NCBI GenBank assembly: GCA_964470865.1
Contig: CAYYFR010000003.1
Coordinates: 25,709 to 89,708 of the forward strand
Direction of reading: 5' to 3'
DNA: 64,000 nt
From: JAEUOS01 sp964470865
Lineage (GTDB): Bacteria > Pseudomonadota > Gammaproteobacteria > Burkholderiales > JAEUOS01
Of this stretch, positions 36,233 through 48,236 are shown one piece after another. The stretch's first letter is position 1. Every line of letters starts with the position of its first letter. The notes beneath the pieces were generated by a model. That model was not told the DNA's origin, did not search any database, and saw only the letters and a program-made list of their open reading frames with translations. A program made the position numbers and the translations under genes.

Positions 36233-36266
36233 CGGTCGCCAACCGGAGTCGTCCGGTTAGCGACCG
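36233..36266 (+). promoter_or_regulatory. Long hairpin between rplL and rpoB, candidate attenuator/processing site
   Basis: CGGTCGC-C-AACCGGA (36233-36247), loop GTCG, TCCGGTT-A-GCGACCG (36252-36266): a 15-position stem with one C/A mismatch, 9 nt after rplL. No T-run follows. In E. coli the same gap holds a partial terminator and an RNase III site that set the L7/L12 to RpoB ratio. The remaining ~245 bp to rpoB show a second small hairpin (CTTCTG...CAGAAG, near 36321-36341) and no gene. Confidence 0.6.
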
Positions 36267-36510
36267 TATCGCGGCAGATGCCGCTATCAAGCGCGTTTTG
36301 CATAAGCGCCCTTGATTGTGTCTTCTGAATCGACTGCAGAAGATCTGCCGGGCCGGGTTGCGCGCAACGCGCAATCGTCCGCCATAGGTTGGTAGAGGCC
36401 AACCGCCCGGCAAGGAAAGCTCGTGCAGCACGGGCTTTTCGTCCCAGTCGCATTGATTTCATGGCGAGCGTTTGCAACCAAACCTCAGCCGCGCGATTCG
36501 AAAGAGGCTC

Positions 36511-39500
36511 ATGTCTTATTCGTTCACCGAGAAAAAGCGCATCCGCAAGAGTTTTGCGAAGCGGGCCAGCGTGCAGGTCGTTCCCTTCTTGCTGGCCACC
36601 CAACTTGACTCATACACCCAGTTCCTGCAATCGGACACGCCCGGCACCGCGCGCAAGAGCGAAGGCCTGCAGGCCGCGTTCAGTTCGATTTTTCCGATTG
36701 TCAGTCACAACGAATATGCGCGGCTCGAATTCCTGAGCTATCAGTTGGGGCAGCCTCCATTCGACGTCAAGGAATGTCAGCAACGCGGCTTGACCTTCGC
36801 CTCGCCGTTGCGCGCCAAGGTGCGCATGATCCTGCTTGACAAGGAAGATACGACCAAGAAAAAGGTCAAGGAGATCAAGGAGCAGGAGGTCTATATGGGC
36901 GAGATCCCGCTCATGACGACCACTGGTTCTTTCGTCATCAATGGCACCGAGCGGGTCATCGTGTCGCAGCTGCATCGTTCTCCCGGCGTATTTTTCGAGC
37001 ATGACCGCGGCAAGACCCATTCGTCCGGAAAACTGTTGTTCTCGGCACGCATCATTCCCTATCGTGGTTCCTGGCTTGACTTCGAATTCGATCCGAAGGA
37101 CATCCTGTTCTTCCGCGTCGATCGCCGCCGCAAGATGCCGGTCACGATTCTGCTCAAGGCTCTGGGTTATTCGCCGGAGCAAATCCTCGAGTTGTTTTTC
37201 CAGTTCGATACCTTCCACGTGCTCAAGGAAGGGGCGCAATTCGAGGTTGTGCCCGAGCGACTGCGTGGCGAGATTGCGCGCTTCGACATTTCGGACAAGT
37301 CCGGCAAGACCATCGTAGCCAAGGACAAGCGCATCACCGCCAAGCACATTCGCGACTTCGAGGCTGCGGGTCTGAAGCGTATCTCGGTGCCCGACGATTT
37401 CTTGCTCGGCCGCATGCTTGCCAACAATATCGTCGACACCGACTCCGGTGAGATCGTGGCCAACGCGAACGACGAGATCACCGAAGATCTGCTGACCGCG
37501 CTGCGCACGGCCGGCATCAAGGATATCCGTACGCTTTACACCAATGATCTTGACCAGGGTCCGTATATCTCGTCGACCCTGCGTGCTGATGACATTCCTG
37601 ACCGGCATGCTGCACGCATCGCGATCTATCGGATGATGCGGCCGGGCGAACCGCCGACTGAAGATGCCGTCGAATCACTTTTCAACAGCCTGTTCTTCGA
37701 CTCCGACCGTTACGATCTGTCGTTTGTCGGGCGCATGAAATTCAACCGCCGCGTCGGTCGCAATGAGCTGGAAGGCTCCGGCACCTTGTCGAATGAAGAC
37801 ATCGTCGCCGTCATCAAGATCCTGGTCGATCTGCGCAATGGGCGCGGTGAAATAGACGATATCGACCATCTTGGCAATCGCCGTGTTCGATGTGTCGGCG
37901 AGTTGGCGGAGAACCAGTTTCGCGCCGGCCTGGTGCGAGTTGAGCGTGCTGTAAAGGAACGCTTGGGCCAGGCCGAGACCGAAAATCTGATGCCGCATGA
38001 TCTGATCAATGCCAAACCCATCTCGGCGGCGATTCGGGAGTTTTTTGGTTCAAGCCAGTTGTCGCAGTTTATGGATCAGACCAATCCACTGTCGGAAATC
38101 ACCCACAAGCGCCGCGTTTCCGCGCTTGGACCGGGTGGCTTGACGCGCGAACGTGCCGGTTTCGAGGTACGCGACGTCCATCCGACGCATTACGGCCGCG
38201 TGTGCCCGATTGAAACGCCTGAAGGCCCGAACATCGGGCTGATCAACTCGCTCGCGCTTTATGCACGTTTGAACCATTACGGATTCCTCGAAACGCCGTA
38301 TCGCAAGGTGGTCAACAATCGCGTGACCAACGAAATCGACTATTTGTCGGCAATCGAGGAAGGTCGATTTACCATCGCGCAGGCCAATGCCGGCCTCGAC
38401 AAATCGGGAAAACTGACCGACGAGCTGGTGACGGCCCGCAACAAGGGCGAGACCATTCTGTCGACACCCGATCGCATCGAATACATGGACGTGGCACCTG
38501 GCCAGATCGTGTCGGTGGCCGCCTCCCTGATCCCTTTCCTGGAGCATGACGACGCCAATCGCGCGTTGATGGGCTCGAACATGCAGCGTCAGGCGGTGCC
38601 TTGCCTGCGTGCCGAGAAGCCGGTGGTGGGTACAGGTATCGAGCGCACTGTCGCGGTCGACTCCGGCACCACGGTACAGGCCCTGCGCAGCGGCCTGGTT
38701 GACTATGTGGATGCAGGTCGCATTGTTATTCGCGTCAACGACGACGAGACTGTCGCCGGCGAAGCCGGTGTCGATATCTACAACCTCACCAAGTACACCC
38801 GATCCAATCAGAACACCAACATCAACCAGCGTCCGATTGTCGCTGCCGGGGACCGCGTCGCGAAGGGCGATGTGGTGGCCGATGGCGCGTCGACCGATCT
38901 GGGCGAGCTGGCGCTGGGCCAGAACATGCTGGTTGCTTTCATGCCCTGGAACGGCTACAACTTCGAAGACTCGATCCTGATTTCGGAACGTGTGGTGGCC
39001 GAAGACCGCTACACCTCGATCCATATCGAGGAACTCAGCGTTGTCGCTCGTGACACCAAGCTGGGTTCCGAAGAGATCACCCGTGACATCTCGAATTTGT
39101 CCGAGGGTCAACTGGCGCGCCTCGACGAATCCGGCATCGTCTACATTGGTGCCGAAGTGCAGGCGGGTGACGTTCTTGTCGGCAAGGTCACGCCAAAGGG
39201 CGAAACCCAACTGACGCCGGAAGAAAAGCTGCTGCGTGCGATTTTTGGCGAGAAAGCATCGGACGTGAAGGACACCGGCCTGCGGGTGCCGTCCGGCATT
39301 GCCGGCACGGTGATCGATGTGCAGGTTTTCACGCGTGAAGGCATCGAGCGCGACAAGCGCGCCCAGTCGATCATCGACGACATGTTGAAGAGCTACAAGC
39401 AGGATCTGGCCGACCAGATGCGAATTGTCGAGAACGATACTTTTTCACGCATCGAGCGCATGCTCAACGGCAAGGTTGTCACGGGCGGGCCAAAAAAGCT

Positions 39501-40617
39501 CGTCAAGGGCACCAAGATCGGCAAGGAGTATTTGTCCGACTTGGAGCGCTACCACTGGTTCGATATTCGTCTGGCCGATGAAGATGCGGCGCAACAACTT
39601 GAACAACTCAAGGACAGCCTGACCCAGAAGCGCCACCAGTTCGACTTGGCCTTTGAAGAGAAGCGCAAGAAGCTTACCCAGGGCGACGAACTCCCGCCTG
39701 GCGTGATCAAGATGGTCAAAGTATATCTGGCGGTCAAGCGCCGCCTGCAGCCAGGCGACAAGATGGCAGGGCGGCATGGCAACAAGGGCGTTGTCTCGCG
39801 CATCGTGCCGGTCGAAGACATGCCCTACATGGCCGACGGCACGCCAGCCGATATCGTGCTCAATCCGCTTGGCGTGCCTTCACGTATGAACGTGGGCCAG
39901 ATTCTGGAAACTCACCTCGGCTGGGCGGCCAAGGGCTTGGGCCAGCGCATCAACGAAATGCTGGTTCAGCAACGTAAAGTGGCTGAGGTACGCAAGTTTC
40001 TGGAGAAAATTTACAACGCCAGCGGCAAGCAGGAGAACCTCGCTGACTTCAACGATGACGAGATCGTTCATCTGGCCCACAACCTGAGAAACGGCGTGCC
40101 GTTCGCCACGCCGGTGTTCGACGGGGCCACTGAAGAAGAGATCACCTCGATGCTCAATCTGGCCTACCCGGATGAGATGGCGAAAAAGAACGGATTCACG
40201 CCGAGCAAGACGCAAGTGACCCTGTATGACGGCCGCACTGGTGAGGCCTTCGAGCGCCCGGTGACACTGGGGTATATGCACATTCTCAAGCTGCACCATC
40301 TTGTGGACGACAAGATGCATGCCCGTTCGACCGGCCCGTACAGCCTGGTGACGCAGCAACCGCTCGGCGGCAAGGCGCAGTTCGGCGGCCAGCGTTTCGG
40401 CGAAATGGAGGTCTGGGCTCTCGAAGCTTATGGCGCCGCATACACCTTGCAGGAAATGCTCACGGTGAAGTCGGACGACGTCAACGGACGGACCAAGATT
40501 TACGAAAGCATCGTCAAGGGTGACCACAAGATCGATGCCGGCATGCCGGAATCGTTCAACGTACTGGTCAAGGAAATCCGGTCGCTTGCGATCGACATCG
40601 ATCTGGAACGTCATTGA
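36511..40617 (+). CDS. rpoB: RNA polymerase beta subunit
   Basis: 1368 residues, full length. The start MSYSFTEKKRIRKSFAKR is at 36511, 39 nt inside the longest open frame. The rifampicin region is wild type, with SQLSQFMDQTNPLSEITHKR then RVSALGPGG retaining the Asp, His and Ser residues altered in resistant mutants. The C-terminal GGQRFGEMEVWALEAYGA and KSDDVNGR motifs that contact beta-prime are intact. It precedes rpoC by 79 nt. Confidence 0.99.
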   Translation: MSYSFTEKKRIRKSFAKRASVQVVPFLLATQLDSYTQFLQSDTPGTARKSEGLQAAFSSIFPIVSHNEYARLEFLSYQLGQPPFDVKECQQRGLTFASPLRAKVRMILLDKEDTTKKKVKEIKEQEVYMGEIPLMTTTGSFVINGTERVIVSQLHRSPGVFFEHDRGKTHSSGKLLFSARIIPYRGSWLDFEFDPKDILFFRVDRRRKMPVTILLKALGYSPEQILELFFQFDTFHVLKEGAQFEVVPERLRGEIARFDISDKSGKTIVAKDKRITAKHIRDFEAAGLKRISVPDDFLLGRMLANNIVDTDSGEIVANANDEITEDLLTALRTAGIKDIRTLYTNDLDQGPYISSTLRADDIPDRHAARIAIYRMMRPGEPPTEDAVESLFNSLFFDSDRYDLSFVGRMKFNRRVGRNELEGSGTLSNEDIVAVIKILVDLRNGRGEIDDIDHLGNRRVRCVGELAENQFRAGLVRVERAVKERLGQAETENLMPHDLINAKPISAAIREFFGSSQLSQFMDQTNPLSEITHKRRVSALGPGGLTRERAGFEVRDVHPTHYGRVCPIETPEGPNIGLINSLALYARLNHYGFLETPYRKVVNNRVTNEIDYLSAIEEGRFTIAQANAGLDKSGKLTDELVTARNKGETILSTPDRIEYMDVAPGQIVSVAASLIPFLEHDDANRALMGSNMQRQAVPCLRAEKPVVGTGIERTVAVDSGTTVQALRSGLVDYVDAGRIVIRVNDDETVAGEAGVDIYNLTKYTRSNQNTNINQRPIVAAGDRVAKGDVVADGASTDLGELALGQNMLVAFMPWNGYNFEDSILISERVVAEDRYTSIHIEELSVVARDTKLGSEEITRDISNLSEGQLARLDESGIVYIGAEVQAGDVLVGKVTPKGETQLTPEEKLLRAIFGEKASDVKDTGLRVPSGIAGTVIDVQVFTREGIERDKRAQSIIDDMLKSYKQDLADQMRIVENDTFSRIERMLNGKVVTGGPKKLVKGTKIGKEYLSDLERYHWFDIRLADEDAAQQLEQLKDSLTQKRHQFDLAFEEKRKKLTQGDELPPGVIKMVKVYLAVKRRLQPGDKMAGRHGNKGVVSRIVPVEDMPYMADGTPADIVLNPLGVPSRMNVGQILETHLGWAAKGLGQRINEMLVQQRKVAEVRKFLEKIYNASGKQENLADFNDDEIVHLAHNLRNGVPFATPVFDGATEEEITSMLNLAYPDEMAKKNGFTPSKTQVTLYDGRTGEAFERPVTLGYMHILKLHHLVDDKMHARSTGPYSLVTQQPLGGKAQFGGQRFGEMEVWALEAYGAAYTLQEMLTVKSDDVNGRTKIYESIVKGDHKIDAGMPESFNVLVKEIRSLAIDIDLERH

Positions 40618-40696
40618 GCTGTTTGCGAGGCGTGGCTCGCAGGGCACCGCTGGTGCCCTGCGACAGAAACCTGCAACCGACTAGAAGGAGTAATGC

Positions 40697-43600
40697 ATGA
40701 AAGCTCTACTCGATCTGTTTAAGCAAGTCACTCAAGAAGAAGAGTTCGATTCGATTCGCATCGGGCTGGCTTCTCCCGAGAAGATTCGTTCATGGTCATA
40801 CGGGGAGGTCAAAAAACCGGAAACCATCAATTACCGCACCTTTAAACCGGAGCGTGATGGCCTGTTCTGCGCCAAGATCTTCGGCCCGATCAAGGATTAC
40901 GAGTGTCTGTGCGGAAAGTACAAACGACTCAAGCACCGTGGTGTGATCTGTGAGAAATGCGGCGTCGAGGTGACACTGCAAAAGGTGCGTCGCGAGCGCA
41001 TGGGCCACATCGAACTGGCTTCGCCGACCGCGCATATCTGGTTTCTCAAGTCTCTGCCTTCGCGGCTGGGCATGGTGCTTGACATGACCTTGCGCGATAT
41101 CGAGCGAGTACTGTATTTCGAAGCCTATGTCGTCACCGACCCCGGCATGACACCGCTCAAGCGTTGCCAGTTGCTGACCGAGGACGACTACCTTTCGAAA
41201 GTTGAGGAATTCGGTGACGATTTCCAGGCAAGCATGGGTGCCGAAGGGATTCGCGACCTGCTGCGCGCCATTGATCTGGTGCACGAAACCGAGACCATCC
41301 GCAAGGAACTCGAGGCCACCGGCTCGGAGGCCAAGGTCAAGAAGTACGCGAAGCGCCTGAAGATCATGGAGGCATTCCAGAAGTCCGGCATCAAGCCGCA
41401 TTGGATGGTGCTTGAGGTGCTGCCGGTGCTTCCGCCCGATCTGCGTCCGCTGGTGCCGCTTGACGGCGGCCGCTTTGCAACTTCGGACTTGAACGACCTG
41501 TATCGGCGCGTCATCAACCGCAACAACCGGTTGAAACGGCTGCTCGAGCTCAAGGCACCGGAGATCATCGTGCGCAATGAGAAGCGCATGTTGCAGGAAG
41601 CGGTGGACTCGCTGCTGGACAACGGCCGACGTGGCAAGGCCATGACGGGCGCCAACAAGCGTCCGCTGAAATCACTGGCCGACATGATCAAGGGCAAGGG
41701 TGGGCGCTTCCGTCAGAACCTGCTCGGCAAACGAGTCGACTATTCCGGCCGTTCAGTCATTGTGGTGGGGCCGCAATTGAAGCTGCACCAGTGCGGCTTG
41801 CCCAAGAAGATGGCGCTTGAACTGTTCAAGCCCTTTATTTTCAACAAGCTCGAACTGCAAGGGTCGGCGACCACTATCAAGGCCGCAAAAAAGCGCGTCG
41901 AGCAGGAAGGTCCCGAGGTGTGGGACATTCTCGAAGAGGTCATTCGCGAACATCCTGTCATGCTGAACCGTGCACCGACCCTGCATCGCCTAGGCATCCA
42001 GGCTTTCGAACCGGTGCTGATCGAAGGCAAGGCGATCCAGTTGCATCCGCTGGTGTGTGCTGCCTTCAACGCCGACTTTGACGGCGATCAGATGGCGGTA
42101 CATGTGCCGCTGTCACTTGAAGCGCAGCTTGAGGCGCGCGCACTGATGCTGGCCTCCAACAATATCCTGTTTCCAGCCAACGGCGAGCCTTCGATCGTTC
42201 CTTCCCAGGATATCGTGCTCGGGCTTTACTACGCAACGCGCGAGCGGATCAACGGTGTCGGAGAAGGTATCGTGTTTTCGAACGTCACTGAAGTCAAGCG
42301 TGCGCTCGACAACCGACAGGTTGAGTTGCAGTCAAGGGTCGTGGTGCGAATCCCCGAATTCGAGGTCGACAAGGGCGGAGCTGGGTTCGTCGAGAAAATC
42401 GTCCGCCAACAGACCACCGTCGGGCGTGCGCTGCTTTCGGAGATATTGCCGAAGGGCCTGCCGTTTTCCGTGATCAACAAGGCGTTGAAGAAAAAAGAAA
42501 TCTCCAAGTTGATCAACGTTTCGTTCCGCAAGTGCGGATTGCGCGAGACCGTCATCTTCGCCGACAAGTTGATGCAATCCGGGTTCACTCTGGCGACCCG
42601 CGCCGGCATTTCGATCGCCATGGATGACATGCTGGTACCGCCGATCAAACACGACATCATTCGCAAGGCCGAGACCGAGGTCAAGGAAATCGAACAGCAG
42701 TACACCTCGGGTCTGGTGACGCAGGGCGAGCGCTACAACAAGGTTGTCGACATCTGGGGCCGCGCCGGTGACCAGGTAGGCAAGGCCATGATGGAGCAGC
42801 TCGGGCATGAGATGACCACCGATCGCCATGGCAAGCAGGTGAAACAGGAGTCGTTCAACTCGATTTACATGATGGCCGATTCTGGCGCACGCGGTTCGGC
42901 TGCCCAGATCCGCCAACTTGCGGGCATGCGCGGGTTGATGGCCAAGCCGGACGGATCGATCATTGAAACCCCGATCACCGCGAATTTCCGCGAAGGCCTA
43001 AACGTGCTTCAGTACTTCATCTCCACGCACGGCGCGCGCAAGGGGCTTGCGGACACGGCGCTGAAGACCGCCAACTCCGGCTACCTGACACGGCGCCTGG
43101 TGGATGTAACACAGGATCTGGTCGTGACCGAAGATGATTGCGGCACGACCAACGGCGTGACCATGAAGGCGCTGGTCGAAGGCGGCGAGGTCATCGAGCC
43201 CTTGCGCGACCGGATTCTCGGGCGCGTCACCATCAACGAGGTGCTTCATCCCGAGTCGCAAAATGTACTCTTCGAGATTGGATATCTGTTGGATGAAGAT
43301 TCGGTCGACTTGATCGAATCACTGGGTATCGACGAAGTACGAGTGCGCACCCCGCTTACCTGTGACACGCGTTACGGGCTGTGCGGCAAGTGCTACGGCC
43401 GTGACCTCGGACGCGGTTCCCCGGTGAATGTAGGCGAGGCCGTTGGCGTGATCGCAGCGCAGTCCATTGGCGAGCCGGGAACGCAGTTGACCATGCGCAC
43501 CTTCCACATCGGCGGCGCTGCCTCGCGTGCGGCTGCGGCGTCGGGAGTGGAAGCGAAGTCGTCCGGGGTGATCAGATTCACGGCCACCATGCGCTATGTG

Positions 43601-44896
43601 ACCAACGCCAAGGCCGAGAAGATCGTGATCTCGCGTTCCGGCGAGGTTTTGGTCACTGACGACAATGGGCGCGAACGCGAGCGTCATAAAGTACCTTATG
43701 GCGCGACGCTGATTGTGGCTGACGGCAACTCGGTCAAGGCGGGCGGCATGCTTGCTTCCTGGGATCCGCATACGCGGCCGATCGTCACCGAGTATGCCGG
43801 AACCATCAAGTTCGAGAACGTCGAGGAAGGGGTCACCGTCGCGAAACAAATGGACGAGGTCACCGGGCTGTCAACGCTGGTTGTGATCGATCCCAAGCGC
43901 TCGATGTCCTCCAAGGCCAAGGGCGTGCGCCCGCAGGTCAAGCTAATGAACGATCGCGGCGAAGAAGTCAAGATTGCCGGCACCGATCATTCCGTGACCA
44001 TCTCGTTCCAGGTCGGTTCGCTGATTACGGTCAAGGATGGCCAGCAAGTCGGGGTGGGCGAGGTGTTGGCTCGGATCCCACAGGAATCCTCCAAAACCCG
44101 CGACATCACTGGCGGATTGCCGCGGGTGGCGGAGCTGTTCGAGGCTCGGGCGCCGAAGGATGCCGGCATGATGGCTGAGGTGACCGGGACTGTTTCGTTT
44201 GGCAAGGACACCAAAGGCAAGCAGCGCCTCGTAATTACCGATCTGGATGGCCAGTCGCATGAGTTCCTGATCGCCAAGGACAAGCAGGTCTTGGTACATG
44301 ACGGCCAAGTGGTGAACAAGGGCGAGTTGCTGGTGGACGGGCCCGCTGATCCGCACGATATTCTGCATCTCCAGGGCGTTGAAGCGCTTGCGCGTTACAT
44401 CACCGATGAGGTGCAGGATGTTTATCGCTTGCAGGGCGTGAAGATCAATGACAAGCATATTGAAGTGATCGTGCGCCAGATGCTGCGCCGTGTCCAGATC
44501 ATCGAGCCGGGTGGCACCCGCTTCATCATCGGTGAGCAGGTTGAGCGTTCGGATCTGCTCGACGAAAACGACCGGGTCATGTCCGAAGGAAAGGCGCCGG
44601 CAACCTACGAGCATGTGTTGCTGGGCATCACCAAGGCTTCCCTGTCGACCGATTCATTTATTTCGGCGGCATCTTTCCAGGAAACCACCAGGGTTCTGAC
44701 CGAGGCTGCCATCATGGGCAAGAAGGACGATCTGCGGGGTCTCAAGGAGAATGTGATTGTCGGGCGACTGATACCAGCCGGCAGTGGATTGGCGTTCCAT
44801 ACGGCCCGGCGCAACAAGGAAGCCGAGTCCGCCGAGAGCGTATTCGAGGCAGCGCCGGCTGCTGACGTACCGACTGTCGAAGTGGCGGATGCCTGA
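40697..44896 (+). CDS. rpoC: RNA polymerase beta-prime subunit
   Basis: 1399 residues. The N-terminal zinc ribbon (CLCGKYKRLKHRGVICEKCG) and the catalytic magnesium loop NADFDGDQMAVH with its three aspartates are present. The second zinc site (CDTRYGLCGKCYG region) and trigger-loop/bridge-helix motifs are present. An AAGGAG ribosome site precedes the ATG. The TGA stop is the first base of the terminator's outer stem. Confidence 0.99.
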   Translation: MKALLDLFKQVTQEEEFDSIRIGLASPEKIRSWSYGEVKKPETINYRTFKPERDGLFCAKIFGPIKDYECLCGKYKRLKHRGVICEKCGVEVTLQKVRRERMGHIELASPTAHIWFLKSLPSRLGMVLDMTLRDIERVLYFEAYVVTDPGMTPLKRCQLLTEDDYLSKVEEFGDDFQASMGAEGIRDLLRAIDLVHETETIRKELEATGSEAKVKKYAKRLKIMEAFQKSGIKPHWMVLEVLPVLPPDLRPLVPLDGGRFATSDLNDLYRRVINRNNRLKRLLELKAPEIIVRNEKRMLQEAVDSLLDNGRRGKAMTGANKRPLKSLADMIKGKGGRFRQNLLGKRVDYSGRSVIVVGPQLKLHQCGLPKKMALELFKPFIFNKLELQGSATTIKAAKKRVEQEGPEVWDILEEVIREHPVMLNRAPTLHRLGIQAFEPVLIEGKAIQLHPLVCAAFNADFDGDQMAVHVPLSLEAQLEARALMLASNNILFPANGEPSIVPSQDIVLGLYYATRERINGVGEGIVFSNVTEVKRALDNRQVELQSRVVVRIPEFEVDKGGAGFVEKIVRQQTTVGRALLSEILPKGLPFSVINKALKKKEISKLINVSFRKCGLRETVIFADKLMQSGFTLATRAGISIAMDDMLVPPIKHDIIRKAETEVKEIEQQYTSGLVTQGERYNKVVDIWGRAGDQVGKAMMEQLGHEMTTDRHGKQVKQESFNSIYMMADSGARGSAAQIRQLAGMRGLMAKPDGSIIETPITANFREGLNVLQYFISTHGARKGLADTALKTANSGYLTRRLVDVTQDLVVTEDDCGTTNGVTMKALVEGGEVIEPLRDRILGRVTINEVLHPESQNVLFEIGYLLDEDSVDLIESLGIDEVRVRTPLTCDTRYGLCGKCYGRDLGRGSPVNVGEAVGVIAAQSIGEPGTQLTMRTFHIGGAASRAAAASGVEAKSSGVIRFTATMRYVTNAKAEKIVISRSGEVLVTDDNGRERERHKVPYGATLIVADGNSVKAGGMLASWDPHTRPIVTEYAGTIKFENVEEGVTVAKQMDEVTGLSTLVVIDPKRSMSSKAKGVRPQVKLMNDRGEEVKIAGTDHSVTISFQVGSLITVKDGQQVGVGEVLARIPQESSKTRDITGGLPRVAELFEARAPKDAGMMAEVTGTVSFGKDTKGKQRLVITDLDGQSHEFLIAKDKQVLVHDGQVVNKGELLVDGPADPHDILHLQGVEALARYITDEVQDVYRLQGVKINDKHIEVIVRQMLRRVQIIEPGGTRFIIGEQVERSDLLDENDRVMSEGKAPATYEHVLLGITKASLSTDSFISAASFQETTRVLTEAAIMGKKDDLRGLKENVIVGRLIPAGSGLAFHTARRNKEAESAESVFEAAPAADVPTVEVADA

Positions 44897-44946
44897 ACGT
44901 CAAAGTGCAGGCCCGCGTGCGGGCCTGCACCATTGTTGACGTTTTT
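44896..44946 (+). terminator. Two-tier intrinsic terminator after rpoC
   Basis: Inner stem GTGCAGGCCCG (44905-44915) with CGGGCCTGCAC (44920-44930), an 11-bp perfect match with a CGTG loop. The outer arm AACGTCAA (44896-44903) pairs with TTGACGTT (44936-44943). The run of T ends at 44946. It should stop most rpoBC transcripts. Confidence 0.9.
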
Positions 44947-44965
44947 GTGGTGCGGGCGTTATAAT
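44936..44965 (+). promoter_or_regulatory. Strong sigma-70 promoter of the str operon
   Basis: TTGACG (44936-44941), an 18-bp spacer and a perfect TATAAT (44960-44965). The -35 box is the descending outer arm of the rpoC terminator. Transcription would start near 44972, leaving a ~100-nt leader before rpsL. Confidence 0.85.
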
Positions 44966-45071
44966 CCCAAGTCTTTGTTCAATGCTTTATGTTGTTTTGT
45001 TGCAGCAGAAAAGTTCTTACGCGCGGCCAATCGAAGTCGGGCGAACATCATAATCAACGGATAAGAGCGAC

Positions 45072-45449
45072 ATGCCTACCATTAATCAGCTCGTGCGAAG
45101 CGGGCGCCAAGCGCCGGCGGTCAAGAGCAAAGTACCCGCGATGCAGCGCTGCCCGCAAAAGCGCGGCGTCTGCACGCGCGTGTACACGACCACCCCCAAA
45201 AAGCCGAATTCGGCGCTGCGCAAGGTCGCTAAAGTGCGGCTCACCAATGGGTTCGAGGTGATTTCCTATATTGGTGGCGAGGGTCACAACCTTCAAGAGC
45301 ACTCGGTAGTCTTGATCCGTGGTGGCCGCGTGAAGGATTTGCCAGGTGTGCGTTACCACATGGTGCGCGGCAGTCTCGACACGCAAGGTGTCAAGGATCG
45401 CAAGCAATCCCGCTCGAAGTATGGTACCAAGCGTCCCAAGGCCGCTTAA
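45072..45449 (+). CDS. rpsL: 30S ribosomal protein S12
   Basis: 125 residues, the decoding-centre protein. The streptomycin positions are wild type: Lys43 in TPKKPNSALRK and Lys88 in GGRVKDLPGVRYH, whose Asp89 is the usual methylthiolation site. It is the first gene of the str operon; rpsG follows after 16 nt. Confidence 0.99.
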   Translation: MPTINQLVRSGRQAPAVKSKVPAMQRCPQKRGVCTRVYTTTPKKPNSALRKVAKVRLTNGFEVISYIGGEGHNLQEHSVVLIRGGRVKDLPGVRYHMVRGSLDTQGVKDRKQSRSKYGTKRPKAA

Positions 45450-45465
45450 AGAGAAGGAATGAAGC

Positions 45466-45936
45466 ATGCCACGTCGCAGAGAAGTACCGAAACGCGAAAT
45501 CCTGCCTGATCCAAAGTATGGCAGCGTTGATCTGTCCAAGTTCGTCAATGTCGTGATGATCGAGGGCAAAAAAGCGGTTGCTGAACGCATCATTTACGGC
45601 GCGTTCGACCAGATCAGCAAGAAATCGGGCAAAAATGCGCTGGAAGTGTTTACCCAGGCGTTGAGCAATGCCAAGCCGACGGTCGAAGTGAAGTCGCGGC
45701 GGGTTGGCGGCGCCAACTATCAGGTTCCGGTGGAAGTTCGCCCCATCCGCCGGATGGCATTGGCGATGCGCTGGTTGCGCGAGGCTGCGCACAAGCGGTC
45801 CGAGAAGTCGATGGGACAACGTCTGGCAAATGAGTTGATCGAGGCCTCCGAAGGTCGAGGTGGTGCTGTCAAGAAGCGTGATGAAGTACATCGGATGGCT
45901 GACGCGAACAAAGCCTTCGCGCATTTCCGGTTCTAG
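45466..45936 (+). CDS. rpsG: 30S ribosomal protein S7
   Basis: 156 residues with the N-terminal MPRRREVPKREILPDPKYG and the internal VGGANYQVPVEVRP signature. S7 nucleates assembly of the 30S head and in E. coli represses the str operon. An AGAAGGAATGAAGC ribosome site precedes the start. Two hairpins follow before fusA. Confidence 0.99.
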   Translation: MPRRREVPKREILPDPKYGSVDLSKFVNVVMIEGKKAVAERIIYGAFDQISKKSGKNALEVFTQALSNAKPTVEVKSRRVGGANYQVPVEVRPIRRMALAMRWLREAAHKRSEKSMGQRLANELIEASEGRGGAVKKRDEVHRMADANKAFAHFRF

Positions 45937-45944
45937 GTTGTAGG

Positions 45945-46003
45945 CCGCGCTCAAGCGCGGTTCAGCCGGCCCGGAGCGCCTCCGCCAAGGGGCGCTCTTT
46001 TGT
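45945..46003 (+). terminator. Two hairpins between rpsG and fusA, second terminator-like
   Basis: Hairpin 1: CCGCGC-TCAA-GCGCGG (45945-45960). Hairpin 2: GAGCGCC (45974-45980) with GGCGCTC (45991-45997), followed by TTTTGTTT. The second looks like a weak intrinsic terminator inside the str operon, so it may attenuate fusA-tuf relative to rpsL-rpsG. Confidence 0.55.
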
Positions 46004-46090
46004 TTGAAGGGGCTTGGGTGGTAGGGAATCTGTATGTTTCGCCGGTGAGCGTGCTCCCGGCTTGATCTTTAAGCGAAAGAGGAATCCAAA

Positions 46091-48193
<2,103 letters not shown>

Positions 48194-48236
48194 TTTTTCC
48201 TTAGTTTCAACCCTTTTGTTCTTTAGGAGATAAGCG

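Noticed and set aside
38050..39210. 386-aa minus-strand frame inside rpoB
   Set aside because: It is antisense to rpoB, with no ribosome site or homology.
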